Assembly: GCA_019454045.1 (NCBI GenBank)
Contig: SKCR01007818.1
Location: 558,001-622,000, forward strand
Length of the DNA stretch: 64,000 bases
Origin: Zanthoxylum bungeanum
Lineage: Eukaryota > Streptophyta > Magnoliopsida > Sapindales > Rutaceae
Reading direction: 5' to 3'
A program made the translations under genes and the position numbers. The notes under the pieces are model-generated. The model did not search any database, was not told the origin of the DNA, and saw nothing but the letters and a program-made list of their open reading frames with translations. Shown here piece after piece: positions 43,754-55,924 of the stretch (positions within the stretch are counted from its first letter, which is position 1; the number at the start of each line of letters is the position of its first letter).

Positions 43754-44005
43754 CACCAAAACTCCTCACGACTTTAGATATTAGTAACTTTGCATCCGAT
43801 CCAAATTTCACTTGAAACCATGCAAACTCTCCACTCGTGATTACATTACACAATAATCAAGTCAAAGTATGTTTTTTTTTTTAATGTATTTATGAAACAG
43901 AGAGACTCAGCACGCATATGATCAATGCTTTAAATAGCTTATAGCCAAATAGGCAAAAAAAGGATAGGGAATACAATACAGTAGTCAAAATGAATGGGAA
44001 AGAAT

Positions 44006-47000
44006 TTACTTATTAAAGCTACCAAATTGATATTGTTGGCTGCCAAAGTTTGAGAATGAGTCATCACCAGCCGACTGAGTAGATGTGATCCCAGATTTAC
44101 TGAGACCAGTTCCAGTGCCCATCGCTCTTCCCATGTAAAATGATGTGGGGGGTCCCTTTTCCCTTTCATCTGAACCATCACTTAATCCACCCACGATGCC
44201 AACATCTGCCAGTGATACCTTCTTGGCTGCAAAGTCCAGGAACAGGGTGATTATGAGAGAAACTCGAGGTACTTGAGTCACAACAGAAGAATAGAGTAAA
44301 TCAAAAAAATAATTGAAAATGCCAATATATATAGTTTTAAATGATGTGTTATAGATGTGAGTAATAGATCTTGATGCGTAAACATGTAACTTAACTATGC
44401 TGAGGAAATTAAGACACTTGGTAAGATATACTTACGAGCAGATATATTAAGATCAATTATCCCACGGCTTAATGAATCTGCCCAAATTCCAGACTTCACC
44501 TGGAAAGCGTCCTTTTTGATTGGAGGATTAGAGACTGCTGAAGACTTTCCAACCAAGTCATTGAGGCTAGAATCACTGGTAGGATTTTGTGTACGTTCGG
44601 TAGATGAATTAGCGTCAGAAGTGAATGCTCCAAAAATATCAGATCCATCAAAACTATTAATAGGAACTGCAGCAAATGGATCAACAATGGTAGAAGTTGA
44701 CGGCTCAAATTTTGGAGCCTTAGGTTCTGGCTGCACAACTGGTTCAGTGGCAGCAAAAGGGTCAACTGGCGCAGGAGCAGCAGATGAAGCCACAGGTTGG
44801 GAAGCAAATAGATCAACTTCCATCTGCATATATGATGGACAATTAAAAAAAAGGATTAGCGTAGAAACAAATTGGTTTTAGCCAAAGGATAATTAACACA
44901 CCCAGATTCCTGCTTAATATAAACCAATGCCTGTAAAATTTCAAATCAATAACTAAAATATCTTTCAACTTTATTAATCAAACAATGTTGTACAGTTTTT
45001 GGACTTCTAATTGCCTAGTAATATGTTTCTGCTGGTAAATCCGAAGTCATCATATATGTTCTAGCAATGCCTCATCAACAACACACATACACAAAAACAT
45101 ACAAACACATACATTATAGCAATTCTAGAAACACAGGTGAAAATGAATCTGACCTCAGTCTGAGAATTTGCTCCCATTCCTAGCTTAGGTTGAGCCGATA
45201 CAAAAGTTGCATCAGCAAAAAGATCAACGTCTGAGTTATTACCATTCATGGAAGATGTTTGTGCAGGAACAGAGGTTGGGGCATCCATTAGATCACCAAT
45301 CAAACTATCTCCAAATAGATCCACTTGCTTAGAGTTCCCAGCAGCTGACTCTGACAAATAGGACAATCGACAATATATGGTGAGACACACCTTCCTATAT
45401 GAATTATTAGATGAAAGACTGGCAGGTCTGCATGCAATGAATGTAGAAATACGGTTTGCACCAATTATCTAATTGTGCATATTTATTATAATAGTATGAA
45501 GTGCATTTCACAGAAATGCATTCTAGAACTACACCATAAACATTCGCGAACAAAATACATCAAGCACAAGGTTTCCACAGCAGCTGCAAATTTCTGGCAC
45601 ATTATACAACTAAATGAACCACATTACTCCCAAACAGCGAAAAGTTCTCTAGCCTTCACACAATGTCAAAGTGCTATCCCAAATCCCCACAAGAATCCCC
45701 CCATCCCTCATCCACCTAAGGTCATGCATTCAATCACTTCATGATCATGGAACATAATGCTAAAGAACCAGATTTTTTTCCCAATCTATTCATGTACAAT
45801 CTTTTGATTTGTGGTGATTGATTAAACATATAAATCTGTGCATGTATGATTCCCTTCTTTACAAACCACATCATACCAGAACAAGCATCATGCAAGATGA
45901 TTACATCGCTGATTTTGAAGGATTGCTTGAGCTTTGAGAAGGAATTGAACCATTTCACACAGAATACTTACTATTACTAGAAGTTCCTCGAGGATCAAAA
46001 TCATCAAAATCATCGTCATACTTCTTTGAGGGATTGCTTGAGCTTTGAGAAGGAATTGAACCATATTTATCGGAGTCATTCGACTTTATTGCTGATTTTG
46101 ATGCATTGGATGACATATTATCTTGATCCTTGCTGCAAAAGTATCATTACCAAATAAATAATATTACCCAAATAAATAATATTACAAATCAATATACTAA
46201 CTACAAAGAGGTAGCACATGCGTGTATGTATCAATGGATGCATGTAAGAGGGAAAGAGATGTGGAAGGAGAGAGCAGTGATATTAAAGGCGCAAGGCGCA
46301 AAAGGTCCTAGAGCCTAGGCACGCGCCTGAGGAATGTGAGGCGCATATTTGTATATATAATTTTTCAATTAAAAAAATAGGAACATGTATATTCTTCTAA
46401 TCTTTTTTGTTTCGACTTTCGAGTATTTTTTAATATTTTGACCAAATTATGACAAAATATTTATAAATTATTGCACTAAATTACATTTATGTACATCACT
46501 GTATTCATAACTAAGTTGCTATGATAACTAAGATATTAATATTTACTTATATTGTCTCATGTACAATTTCTGTTATTTACTAGTATAAACTTTTAGTTAA
46601 AATTATGTCCCCAATAATTATAAATGTTTGATCTAATAATTGGCAAACATTTTTATTTTACAAAATATTTTTTTTCTTATAATTTTTAACAATCCCAAAA
46701 AATTATGTGAGAGCCATGTCAAAAGTAAATAAATTAAATTATGAGATTTCTTGTTTTTATTCTTCTTCTTTTTAACTCTCTCTGCTGGAAAAAACCAAAA
46801 ACAGTAAAAAAGTGAGCTTTAATCAATGAAATCGGGTCAAAAATCAAAATTTTTGGCATCAGGCGCGCGCATCGTCGACTATGTGCGCGCCTGATACACG
46901 TCGCCTCGCCTGGTTGTCCTCTATGCACGCGCCTTTGATAACACTGAGAGAGAATCGCACTGGAACAGCACGCCCTTCACCAACTAAGCATCAGAAAGTG

Positions 47001-48963
47001 AAGGTCAAAAGCTGCATGCCCAGCAATAATACAAATCCCTTCTCCATGGAGACAGTATAAAAAGAAATATTGTCGCAGGAAACCATTTAAAACTTAGCAC
47101 ATACTCCAGTCTTACTCACAGAAACATAAAAATTATAACATAATAAAGTCCAAACCTGCCATAACGTGCAGACCCCTTCTTCAAGGTGTTTCCTTGGTTC
47201 TGACTTGCAGCAACTTGGCGTGACTTTCCAAAGGTATCATTTCCGTTGTTTCCTTCTCCATATGGATCCCTATCTCTATAACTATCTCTGAAGTTGTCAC
47301 CTGAACCTCCGTACCGATCACTACTCCCATAGCTACCAGTACCAAAAGAGGCTGCACCTGACTTATAAGTTATTCCAGTAGATGAAAGTCCGAAATACCT
47401 AACAATAGTAGCAAGCACAATTATTGCAGGGAACAATCCAACAGTAGAATTCATAGAAGCTGAAGTTAAACCATATATTTTCAGTTCCTGAGCTTATTAC
47501 ATACTTCTCACTGTTCGCAGCAGCTTTATTTCTAACTTCTTCTATTTTATCTTTATTGTTCAAAAGGGCCACAATATTCTCTGTCTTCTTCCTCACATTA
47601 ATTCCCATATCCTTTCCATTTGGCTCAACATACTCAAAGCTTGATAGAGACTTACCCATGATCATAGAAAAAGAAAAACAATTAGACAACACAAAAAAAA
47701 ATCTGAAGAAGTCGGAGAATTGCAAACACAGTCAGCAAAATATACTAGAATAGGCCTTACTGATATCTGGAAAGTATGTTCTATTATGTCATCAACTGCA
47801 CGTTCTGATCCATGGGATATCAGATACTCTATAACAGCCAATGCCTGACATATAAGAAGTTTCAGATGTTGAGTGCTTTAAAAACACCTATTAGCCAAAA
47901 GTAGGAATATAGATGTAAAATCTATGTATCATATGATTTCCAAAATTGATAAAGCAAGAAACAAGAAATGTGTCACCTTGTAAACATAGCGCCAGTCCTT
48001 GCCAGTCTCACCCAATCTTGTCCATAGAACATTCATAACCATCTGACATTCAGTGCTAAAAGACATTGCGTCTAATCAGTTCATCAGTTCAATGCAAGAT
48101 ATAATACTTTCAACACATCATATCTCATAAAAGAATTTAAGGAAACTAACAATTTTTTGGTAGCCTGTGCTATCTCCGCCAATGCAGTGCCATGAGGACC
48201 CCATGGTTCATCGTCTGTTGCATCTAATACCTACATCAGAATGAGAAAATTCACGCTTGAAAATAATAATAAGCTCATAATGCCAGGAATGATTTATATG
48301 CTCCAAAGGTTACAGGCTTCAACTGCAACACAATCAAAACCTGGAAACCATCTAATCGGCACACAGTAACACAAACATATCATTACCCAAAAAGATCCGA
48401 TCAATCCATCAGGTAAAGAAACAGAAACATTAAAAAATACATAAAATTGAAAAGCAATAGAAACACAAGTTCAGTTTTTAACAGAAACAATTAATGTGGA
48501 TTGCAATACTTCAAACCGTTTACTAATACATATACAAATTCGAACAAAAAAATCATTTAAGTAAATTGTCTTCTAGATTTTCATCAATAAACCAATTTCT
48601 AATCACAATAACATACAATCCTAACCCAAAAAATAAAGCTGGAGTTCAAAAACTAAGGATCAGATAGGAAATTCTAACATTAACTCTGTCAGTGAAATCA
48701 ATTCATCAAACTCTTAAATATTTCTAGTACAAATAAGTGAATCATACTAGCATAATCTAGGATACTTAATCTAATCAGTCAGCTTAAACATTTCTTACCA
48801 AAACGCAAAATATAAATATTAGATTTCCAACCAATCAATAAATCTCATATTTATATAAAAAAAAAAATTACATTAAACATTAAGAAATCATCAAAGCGTA
48901 AATATTTACTTTTTGTTCGATCTCCGGAACCTTCAAAACCTTCAAATTCACCTCCCTCTTTCT

Positions 48964-49002
<39 letters not shown>

Positions 49003-49109
49003 GTTATTTCAGAACGGTAACTGAACGAATTGTATAAATTGCGAAAAAAGAGGGGGGGAAAAGCTCACATTTCGCGAACCGTCTGATCGAAGACCTTCAT
49101 GAAATCCAT
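44006..49109 (-). CDS. Epsin (ENTH-domain clathrin adaptor), EPSIN2/3-like
   Basis: Eleven coding exons in consistent phase give about 563 aa: 49069-49109, 48910-48961, 48151-48230, 47977-48055, 47761-47844, 47505-47650, 47156-47398, 45972-46132, 45154-45350, 44436-44823 and 44006-44226. The ENTH domain fills residues 1 to about 145: [72 protein letters not shown] Gly/Ser/Tyr-rich linker follows, then acidic DLF and DPF motifs (VDLFGD, VDLFAD, VDPFAA twice) that bind adaptor appendages and clathrin. The C-terminus ends QFGSFNK. ENTH proteins bind phosphoinositides and help bud clathrin vesicles between trans-Golgi, endosome and vacuole or at the plasma membrane. The 46133-47155 intron carries a hAT-like element. 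The first intron has a 35-T tract at its acceptor. Confidence 0.94.
45920..46064 (-). repeat. Partial duplication of epsin exon 8 in the following intron
   Basis: The plus-strand phrase GGATTGCTTGAGCTTTGAGA...GGAATTGAACCAT occurs at 46031-46064, inside exon 8 (encoding [12 protein letters not shown]), and again at 45920-45953, just beyond the exon 8 donor. The intronic copy continues into a sequence resembling another exon 8 segment (TCAAAATCAGC). Confidence 0.85.
46275..46946. mobile_element. Non-autonomous hAT-like element in an epsin intron
   Basis: The left end CAGTGATATTAAAGGCGC and the complement of the right end, CAGTGTTATCAAAGGCGC, match at 16 of 18 positions. Flanking 8-mers GGAGAGAG and AGAGAGAA match at 6 of 8. 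Subterminal regions are full of GCGC-type repeats (CAAGGCGCAAGG, GCACGCGCCTGAGG, AGGCGCGCGCATC), while the centre is AT-rich. CAGTG termini and an 8-bp duplication fit hAT. At 672 bp with no ORF it is non-autonomous. Confidence 0.75.
48966..49000. repeat. (A)35 run = poly(T) at epsin intron 1 acceptor
   Basis: Thirty-five consecutive A on the plus strand form an uninterrupted poly(T) directly before the GCAG acceptor of epsin intron 1 on the minus strand. Confidence 0.9.
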
Positions 49110-49758
49110 GATGGATCTGATATTTGAAAAAAAAAATATTACAGATTAGATCTAAGCGAATTACGGGAAATTTAAATGTGAAATTAATAAATAAAGCGAA
49201 TATTAGGAACCTTTAATTTCAGATCTCGGAGATTGTTGCAGAGGTAATTAGACGACGAATCTGGTGTCGATCTGTGGGGATTTTATTGGCGAGAGCGCGA
49301 TAGCGATAAATAGATATACACTTAATTAAAAATTAAAACGACGACGTTCGTTAAGCAACAAGATCGTTTCATTTTTATTTTTCATTTTTAGTTTTTACTG
49401 CTTTTCTGTGTTTATTATACTTTCACTTTTTTAGAAATAAATTAATGTGTCATTTAAATGTCGTTGCAATTCATTGGACTTGCAGAAGATATACGGGTAA
49501 AAATTATTTATTTTGGTCGTTTTTTTTTTTTTTTTTTTTTAGATTTAAGATAAAAATTCGTCCTGAATTCGAAATCGGTATAAAAAATTATTTTGAATTT
49601 CATACCGAATAGTTTAGATCCTAAATCCCAAACCGGCAAGAGGACACAGTTCAAATCCTAGATGATACGTCTAATCTGGGGTTTGGGCAGAGTGAATGTG
49701 CAATTGATAAAGAAGGTATTTATTTAAACATGATGAAAAATCATTGTGAATTTGATAC
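49110..49758. other. Epsin promoter and 5' UTR, then spacer
   Basis: The first 200 bp hold the 5' UTR, with a possible TATA-like TATCTATTTATCG on the minus strand near 49300-49320. A poly(T) run lies at 49517-49540. No gene is seen before the LTR at 49759. Confidence 0.5.
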
Positions 49759-50296
49759 TGTTGACAAAAGAAGAAATGTCACCCTGGAGCGAAATCGCCC
49801 TAGAACGAATGAGTAATGGGTGAAGGCAAGAAGGGCGACGGAGCGATCAGAGTAATCACTGGATAAAACAGCAATTAGAGCGACAAAAACTCAGAGCGAC
49901 CGAAGCAGCGATCAGAACGAGAACACGCGATGCAATTGATCCCACGACTACAGCAGTTAAGCAGTTATCCCTCCACGATCAAGCAGTTGAGACGCACGGC
50001 TAAACGGTTGAAGACATGATCCAACAGTTGCAGGGAGTTACTGGAATTGCCCAAGCGGTTTACAAGCTTCACTATAAAAGCTCACTCGTACAAAGAGAAA
50101 AATCTCGATCAAATGAAGACTCAAACGAGCATATTTTTTATTTCTTAGCTTTGCAACTTTTAGGACTGTAATTTGTGTGCTTGCGCCCCTGAAGGTTTAT
50201 TCACTTAATCAAACACCCCCTGCTGGGACTCTGTCTCAGGAGGTTTGAACCTTACATGTTTCTCTTTCTTCTTCGCGCATAAAAATCGCGCAAACA
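49759..50296 (+). repeat. Gypsy element 2, 5' LTR
   Basis: It begins TGTTGACAAAAG and ends GCGCAAACA, giving TGTT/AACA inverted ends. The primer-binding site starts six bases downstream. A TATA box TATAAAAG lies at 50073-50080. The boundary cannot be confirmed because the second LTR is outside the window. Confidence 0.75.
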
Positions 50297-50302
50297 GTTT
50301 TT

Positions 50303-50320
50303 TGGCGACCACAGTGGGAG
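50303..50320 (+). promoter_or_regulatory. Gypsy element 2 primer-binding site
   Basis: TGGCGACCACAGTGGGAG directly follows the LTR, a form typical of plant gypsy primer sites. Confidence 0.75.
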
Positions 50321-50340
50321 ACTTGGTGTAAGAAGTGGAG

Positions 50341-51360
50341 ATGCCTCCGAAAAGAAACACTCAAACTGGCTCAAGTACAGAGGAAGAAGGAATGGTCCGA
50401 GTAGTGCTCCTCCGCTAGGAGTCGACATCCCTACAATTTCCAAGGGAGGAATAGGTCTTGGGGACAATGGCCTACATTCAGGGCCAAATCTACACCAATG
50501 GCCGAATATGACACAACGCGAAGTGGTGTTGCCTCAAAATGTCCAGGTTTCATCATGATTATGTCCCACTTGTGAGAGGAGCACAACTGCCACCCATAGC
50601 AATGTCATTCAATGACAATGAAATGTTGAGAGAACAGATGACCGAAATTCTTCAAAACCAATTTGGCCTGGGAGTACGGCCAATTCGTCCGAGGTATCGG
50701 AAGCCATATCCAGATTGGATCGATGTGGCGTATCCGTGGCCTAGGAATTACAAAATACCTTATTTTTCCCTGTTTACAGGATCTGGGGAAGTTTCCACTA
50801 TGGAACACATATGACGATTTACCCTTCAGTGTGGAGAAGCAACTGATTTACATAAGCTGAGGTTATTTCACGGCTCACTGTCAGAAGTGGCTTTCTCCTG
50901 GTATATCAGCTTGCCGGCCAACTCAGTAGAAAATTAGCAACAAATGGAACAGTTATTCAGTGCGTAATTCTACAAGGCCGAATTTGAAGTGGCTCTGGCC
51001 GATCTGGCAAACCTGAGACAGTTACCAGGAGAATGGGCTGAGACATTCTTACAGAGGTTTAAAGTGGCTCGAGGTCGATGTTACGTACCTTTGCCAGAAA
51101 AGGAATTCGTGAGAATCACTTAAAGTTGTCTCAATTCGACCTGAAAAAGAAATTTCAAGATCGTGAATTTTGAGACCTCCCCCAACTCATCACTAGTGTG
51201 GTGCATTATGAACGATTACTAAGGGAGGAAGAGCAAATGAAAAATTCTAGCAAAGGGACGTATTACAGGAACATCGATTATGAAGTAGGCGAAATGGACA
51301 TCGAATCGGCCGACTTGTGTTTGGCCGAATTGGTTAAAGGGAAGCCGTACGTTTGTAAGG
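50341..51360 (+). pseudogene. Gypsy element 2 gag, N-terminal part
   Basis: A start codon at 50341 opens MPPKRNTQTGSSTEEEG. Clear gag sequence follows in several frames: KLRLFHGSLSEVAFSWYISL, ADLANLRQLPGEWAETFLQR and FKVARGRCYVPLPEKEF. Stops interrupt it at several sites, including VEN-stop-QQ, SA-stop-F and RIT-stop. The frame ends at KPYVCK, where the solo LTR is inserted. Confidence 0.85.
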
Positions 51361-54300
51361 TGTAGGCACTGCATTTTTGCATATAAGACCCGATGATGAG
51401 TCTCGTATTGAGACACTACCTCTTTGATTGTGAAAGCCGCGGGAAACGGACGTCGGAAGGGTAAAGTTGGAAATTGATATTTTGGTCGGATTTAACTCGC
51501 TTGTTTCGCTTCGGGTTCGTTTGTTGGACCTCTATTTTAAAACACACCAAACCCATTAAATCACATCTCACAAATTAAATAATTAAAACATTTAAAATAC
51601 ATGTCACAAATTAAATTGAATTAAAAAATAATTAAAATTAAATTAAATAACTAAATTGAAATTAAACTAAATCAAATTAAAATCCATTTAAACTAAATCA
51701 AATTAATTCCAATTTAAATTAAATTAAAACAAATTAAATTAAATTAAATTAAATTAAAACTAATACCAAAATTAAATAAATCTTTTCCTAAAACAATAAA
51801 CCACTCACCAAATTTAAATAAATTCCCCAATTAATTGATTTTGTTTCCTATTAAAGCCATGCATAACCCTAATCCCCATACCCTCTCAATATAAATATAA
51901 CACAAACCCTAATCTAGCCTCTGGCTTGGCTCTCTCTCTCTTTCTGAGCCCCCAAAAACCAGAAACCCTAAGACTCATCTTCAACCTCACGCCACTCACT
52001 TCTCCGACCCCTCAAAACCCTAAGCTAATTCACATCATCACACTACCTCATTAACTGCCAAAAGCCCCTCACAGCCGCACCACAACAAGCCAAAAACTCT
52101 TCACCCCTCACGTCATTAGCCCTTGTCCACAAACAAACCTTCAGCGCCACCTATCTTCAGCCACTTCCATCACATCCTCACGTCATCAGCTCCCTTCAAC
52201 GCACAAAGCCATGTTCATCACATAGTCACGCACAACTCCTCAACACGTGAGCCATAGTCACGCTTAGCCACTCCACACACCCACAGCCTCAACTCCATTT
52301 CAGCCACCTCGGTAGAAGACCATCAGCACAACCCTCCAACCACACGTCCATAAACCCTAACTGATCTTCATGACCTAACAATCTTCACGCACCATTTGGG
52401 ACACCACTGCAGCCCTTGGAAATAAGGAGAATAACGCACCTTGGAAGCCCTAAACATGCCTCACGTAATAAGCCTCCACGCATCCTCTTACCAAGAACCA
52501 TGCACAAGCCCTTCACAGCCCTCATCCCCCACGCACCTGCCCACTCACATTGCCTCACCGCTTCACGCCACAAGCCCATTAATCAACACACTCGGCAATC
52601 CAACAAAGCCCAACCGACAAACACAAACAGATTCAACCCTTAAACTCCTTCACCAATCGACCTAATAAAAACGACAGCCCCTCCATCTCCATAAACCCTT
52701 CAATTCAGTGAGACCCTTCTGATCAACACACAAAACCCTAGTAAACCTCTCAGCCCTCATGTACCACAAACGAGCCATCACTCATGCAGCCTCGCCACAA
52801 CCCTAAAACTCATTGACGCAGCTTCCACCTTCAATAGACACCACGTCCTCTAGCATCACACGTAGCCTCCACTCACATACCCATTCAACAGCATCCCATT
52901 TCTCCACAAACAATCCTAGCCTGCCAACAAACACAAGCCATCTCCACGTCTCGCCTGCCCCCTCACCAACCGACTCACATCCTGCCCTCACAAGCAGCCT
53001 CTGACACCTAGCAGTCCCCTTATTCTTAAAAGCCATTCCACTGACCAAACAGACCAAAATAAGCCACTGCAAAGCCCTCAAATTCACGGATCAAACAGCC
53101 CCCACACGCCCTCAAAAATAACCTGCAGCTCACGTCCATAATCTCACACGTTCAACACTCTTCAAACGCAACCCTGGATGTGAACTAAGCCACCAAACCA
53201 GCGCATGCAGTGAGAAACAGCCGCCCATTCTACCGTGAGAAGCCATAAAACCCTCAAGCCCTTCATGCACACGTAAATAGCACCCTTAGCCTTCATGAAA
53301 AACACTAACCTGAACTGCCCTAACGTACGCCACTCAGCCCATAACAGCCCCTTAACCCTTCACGCATAGAACGCCACCTTCACTACCTTCATCACGCCAA
53401 AGCCTCACTGCTCACTGACCTCGTCCAAACCGAGTCATTCACACGGCAAAACAGGGTTCCTAATCCACCGAAATACAGTCCAAAAATCAGCCAGTAAACC
53501 GAGACAAAATCACCCCAAAACAGTCCCCAAAACTACCCAAAACTGCACCCCGAAAACACACAAAACAGTCCACTAATAGACCTGAAACAGTGACCAGAAA
53601 ATTCCCCGAAAATAGCAGCGAAACAGAGTTGAAACAGTAGCCCGAGCAGCGAAACAGCGAGGAAAGACGTTGAGTTGAGAAATCGGAAAAGTAGCGGATC
53701 AATCTCCCTTCCAACGGACGTGTAACGCCCTTTCTTAGACGACAAAAGAGGTTAGACCTGAGGGCACCCTTTTATTCATTATCTTTCGTTTATTTTATTT
53801 AATTTGAATATTATTGCATGAGAGTCGTTTGAGGCATGATGTGATTGTTGGATGAGCGGGATATGTGTTCCCCTTTTGTGGTATATCGGATGGAAACCCG
53901 GACGTAAATTCCATAGCCGATTCCGAATGGACGGTAGTGTGGTCTGCACTCGGGATACAATGCCACGTACTACTTAAGATACAGATATCTCGTCTCATCC
54001 AAATTTGTATTTGAGCATGCTATAGTCTTTAGGTTATTTGTTTATTATTTAAAGCATGGTTTAATTTAGTTTGTTATTTATTTGTTAAAGCATGTTTAGG
54101 TTGTTCATTATGCATGTTCTTAGTTTATGATGCGTTTGGATAATGATTTATACATGTTGATTTAATGATTCAATATGCTCGTTGTGTTACATTGTGTGGA
54201 GTTATTTGGATGAAAGCATGTCAGATCTAAGTACCATTGAGCATGATTATTGAGTAGACTCGGTAAATTATTGCACAAATCATATCATCACAAGTGACAT

Positions 54301-54468
54301 AAGTAAGGGACCATTCCGAACCCAACGGTTTGAGGTCTTCCCTTGCGAGGGGTGAGTGCGGCCTTAAATCTTTATCCCGGTTCACACGGGTGGCGACTCC
54401 ATGTTATTTCGTACTTCCCAACTAGGCCGCGAGCCTAGAACAGCGTCGCCCATGTCCTGTTGTCTACA
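51361..54468 (+). mobile_element. 3.1-kb solo LTR inserted in gag of gypsy element 2
   Basis: The segment starts TGTAGGCACTG and ends GTTGTCTACA (TGTAG/CTACA inverted ends). It is flanked by the perfect target duplication TAAGG (51356-51360 and 54469-54473). Gag sequence is continuous across the pre-insertion site (KPYVCK before, later SFDITKV after). A TATA box TATAAATATAA at 51890 fits plus orientation. From 51.9 to 53.7 kb the strand is strikingly poor in G and rich in C/A (ACCCTAA, AAAACAGTCC). The last 150 bp contain CACGGGTGGCGACTCCATG and AGGCCGCGAGCC. There is no coding domain. Alternatively it could be a very degenerate complete element, but I find no internal primer site or paired LTR. 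Confidence 0.85.
53880..53972 (+). repeat. 93-bp segment shared with the copia element
   Basis: This is the partner of 5453-5545. It lies about 500 bp from the 3' end of the solo LTR, in the plus (transcription) orientation. Confidence 0.85.
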
Positions 54469-54473
54469 TAAGG

Positions 54474-55750
54474 GGTGGGCCAAACCCCTAGCCAAAGAAA
54501 AAAAATGATAAAAAGAGTAGAGACTTCTCTTTTGACATCACAAAAGTCGATGTCATATTCGATCAGGTATATAAGGACAAACATATTAGCTTGAGCGATC
54601 GCCACACGTTTCCAAGCGCCGAGCAAATCGGCGGGAAAAAATATTGTAAGTGGCATAATGCGTGGTCCCATTCAACTAATAACTGTCTTATTTTTCAGAA
54701 TGTTTTGCAGAATGATATAGAATCTGGACGTATAACGTTCGAAAAAAAGATGGCAGTGGACGACAACTCGTTTCCAAAGCCAGTGAAATTAAACATGATC
54801 AACTCGGATCTTACCAAATTGAATTTGCCAAAATTCAAGTTGATCCTAGATAGATAACATGATGGTCATCGTCCAAGTGCTCTGGAAATGATTAAAGCAC
54901 CCAAAGAACGGGAGGATCAGCAAAATATTTGTGTACAGTGCAAGAACAATATGGAATGGATGTGAGAGTTGGAGAATACATGCGAAATGCCTGTAATGAA
55001 AGAGCCAATAACATGGCAGCCACGGACCTTTACACCAAGGTTCTAAGATGAGAATTCGAACTTCCTCCAAAATGTGAGGACGTTTAGGCCGAAGATTCAT
55101 CGGCCCAACGTATGGTATTCGTACCGCAGGTCGTGTTCGAGGCAGCGTCCAGAAAGAAATTACCCTCATGTGGACGAAATGACAAGGACGCAACTGAGGC
55201 GACACCAACGAAATTATGGTCGTATGACGCGCCAGCAATGTGAAGTGAAGGTCGCCGCAGACCGTAATGCCTATGCAGGAAAGAAACTAGATGAAAATCG
55301 TAAAGAGAATAAAGGCTGATGAGGGACAACGACCGACTGCGAGAAATATACCAGGTTTGATAGAAGAAAGCGAGACGAGACAGACGATGAAGAGCCATCT
55401 ATCGTCATTCAGTTCGGTAGTATGCCACCAGTTGTGGCTAATCATTACTTGTTGTCCGATAAATTCAAGGGGGGCAATAATGGAGGGTCTGGAAATAATG
55501 AAGATGTTTATGATGGTGATGAAACCGAATTTGCAGCACTCTCAATAACTGATAGAGAGGCATCGGACGAAGAAACAACAGACATAGAAGAAGAAATAGA
55601 ATCAGGACAGAAGCACGAAAAATGGGAATATCACAGAATCAGCTTCTCAAAGAATTGTATGAGGCCGACAACCCTGCAGTCGGAACGTTATGAGAGGACT
55701 TGGGATGATCTCCATACATTGTCCTGTATGAGACGCCAAAAATAAAACGG
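54474..55750 (+). pseudogene. Gypsy element 2 gag, C-terminal part with zinc knuckle
   Basis: After the solo LTR the frame reads SFDITKVDVIFDQVYKDKHI and, in a shifted frame, SDRHTFPSAEQIGGKKYCKW. The knuckle is CKWHNAWSHSTNNC, near 54645-54690. It continues FQNVLQNDIESGRITFEKKM. Charged linker sequence follows to 55750 with several frame changes. It is the continuation of 50341-51360. Confidence 0.8.
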
Positions 55751-55924
55751 ACCGTTACCATGATAGAAAAGTGAAGAATGACTATCAATAATGTCTCTCA
55801 CAATACACCAGTCACGTTACCACCTTCTGGATGGGTCACGGGAGGAGAAATGCCTCGGGCCAACAATGAGAGTGAAGAGATAGGCCTATCAGGAAATGTG
55901 ATATTCCCAAAACCACCACCGTAG

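Larger units (their letters stand above)
42884..44005. other. Intergenic region between convergent genes
   Basis: This is the shared 3' side of the exonuclease/KH gene (plus) and the epsin (minus). It contains a SINE (43290-43473) and a tandem duplication (43478-43753). The short open frames have no support. Confidence 0.6.

Noticed and set aside
44496..44881. ORFs overlapping epsin exon 10 in other frames
   Set aside because: The exon 10 frame encodes DPF motifs and joins neighbouring exons in phase. The others are shadows.
51380..51420. Hammerhead ribozyme of a retrozyme
   Set aside because: TGATGAG followed by the stem GTCTC/GAGAC looks like half of the core, but the required GAAA after stem II is missing (ACTACC instead) and the element is far longer than a retrozyme.
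52385..53745. Several 60-90 aa ORFs in the solo LTR
   Set aside because: The strand-biased, G-poor composition removes stops on both strands. None resembles a known protein, and the segment is bounded as an LTR.
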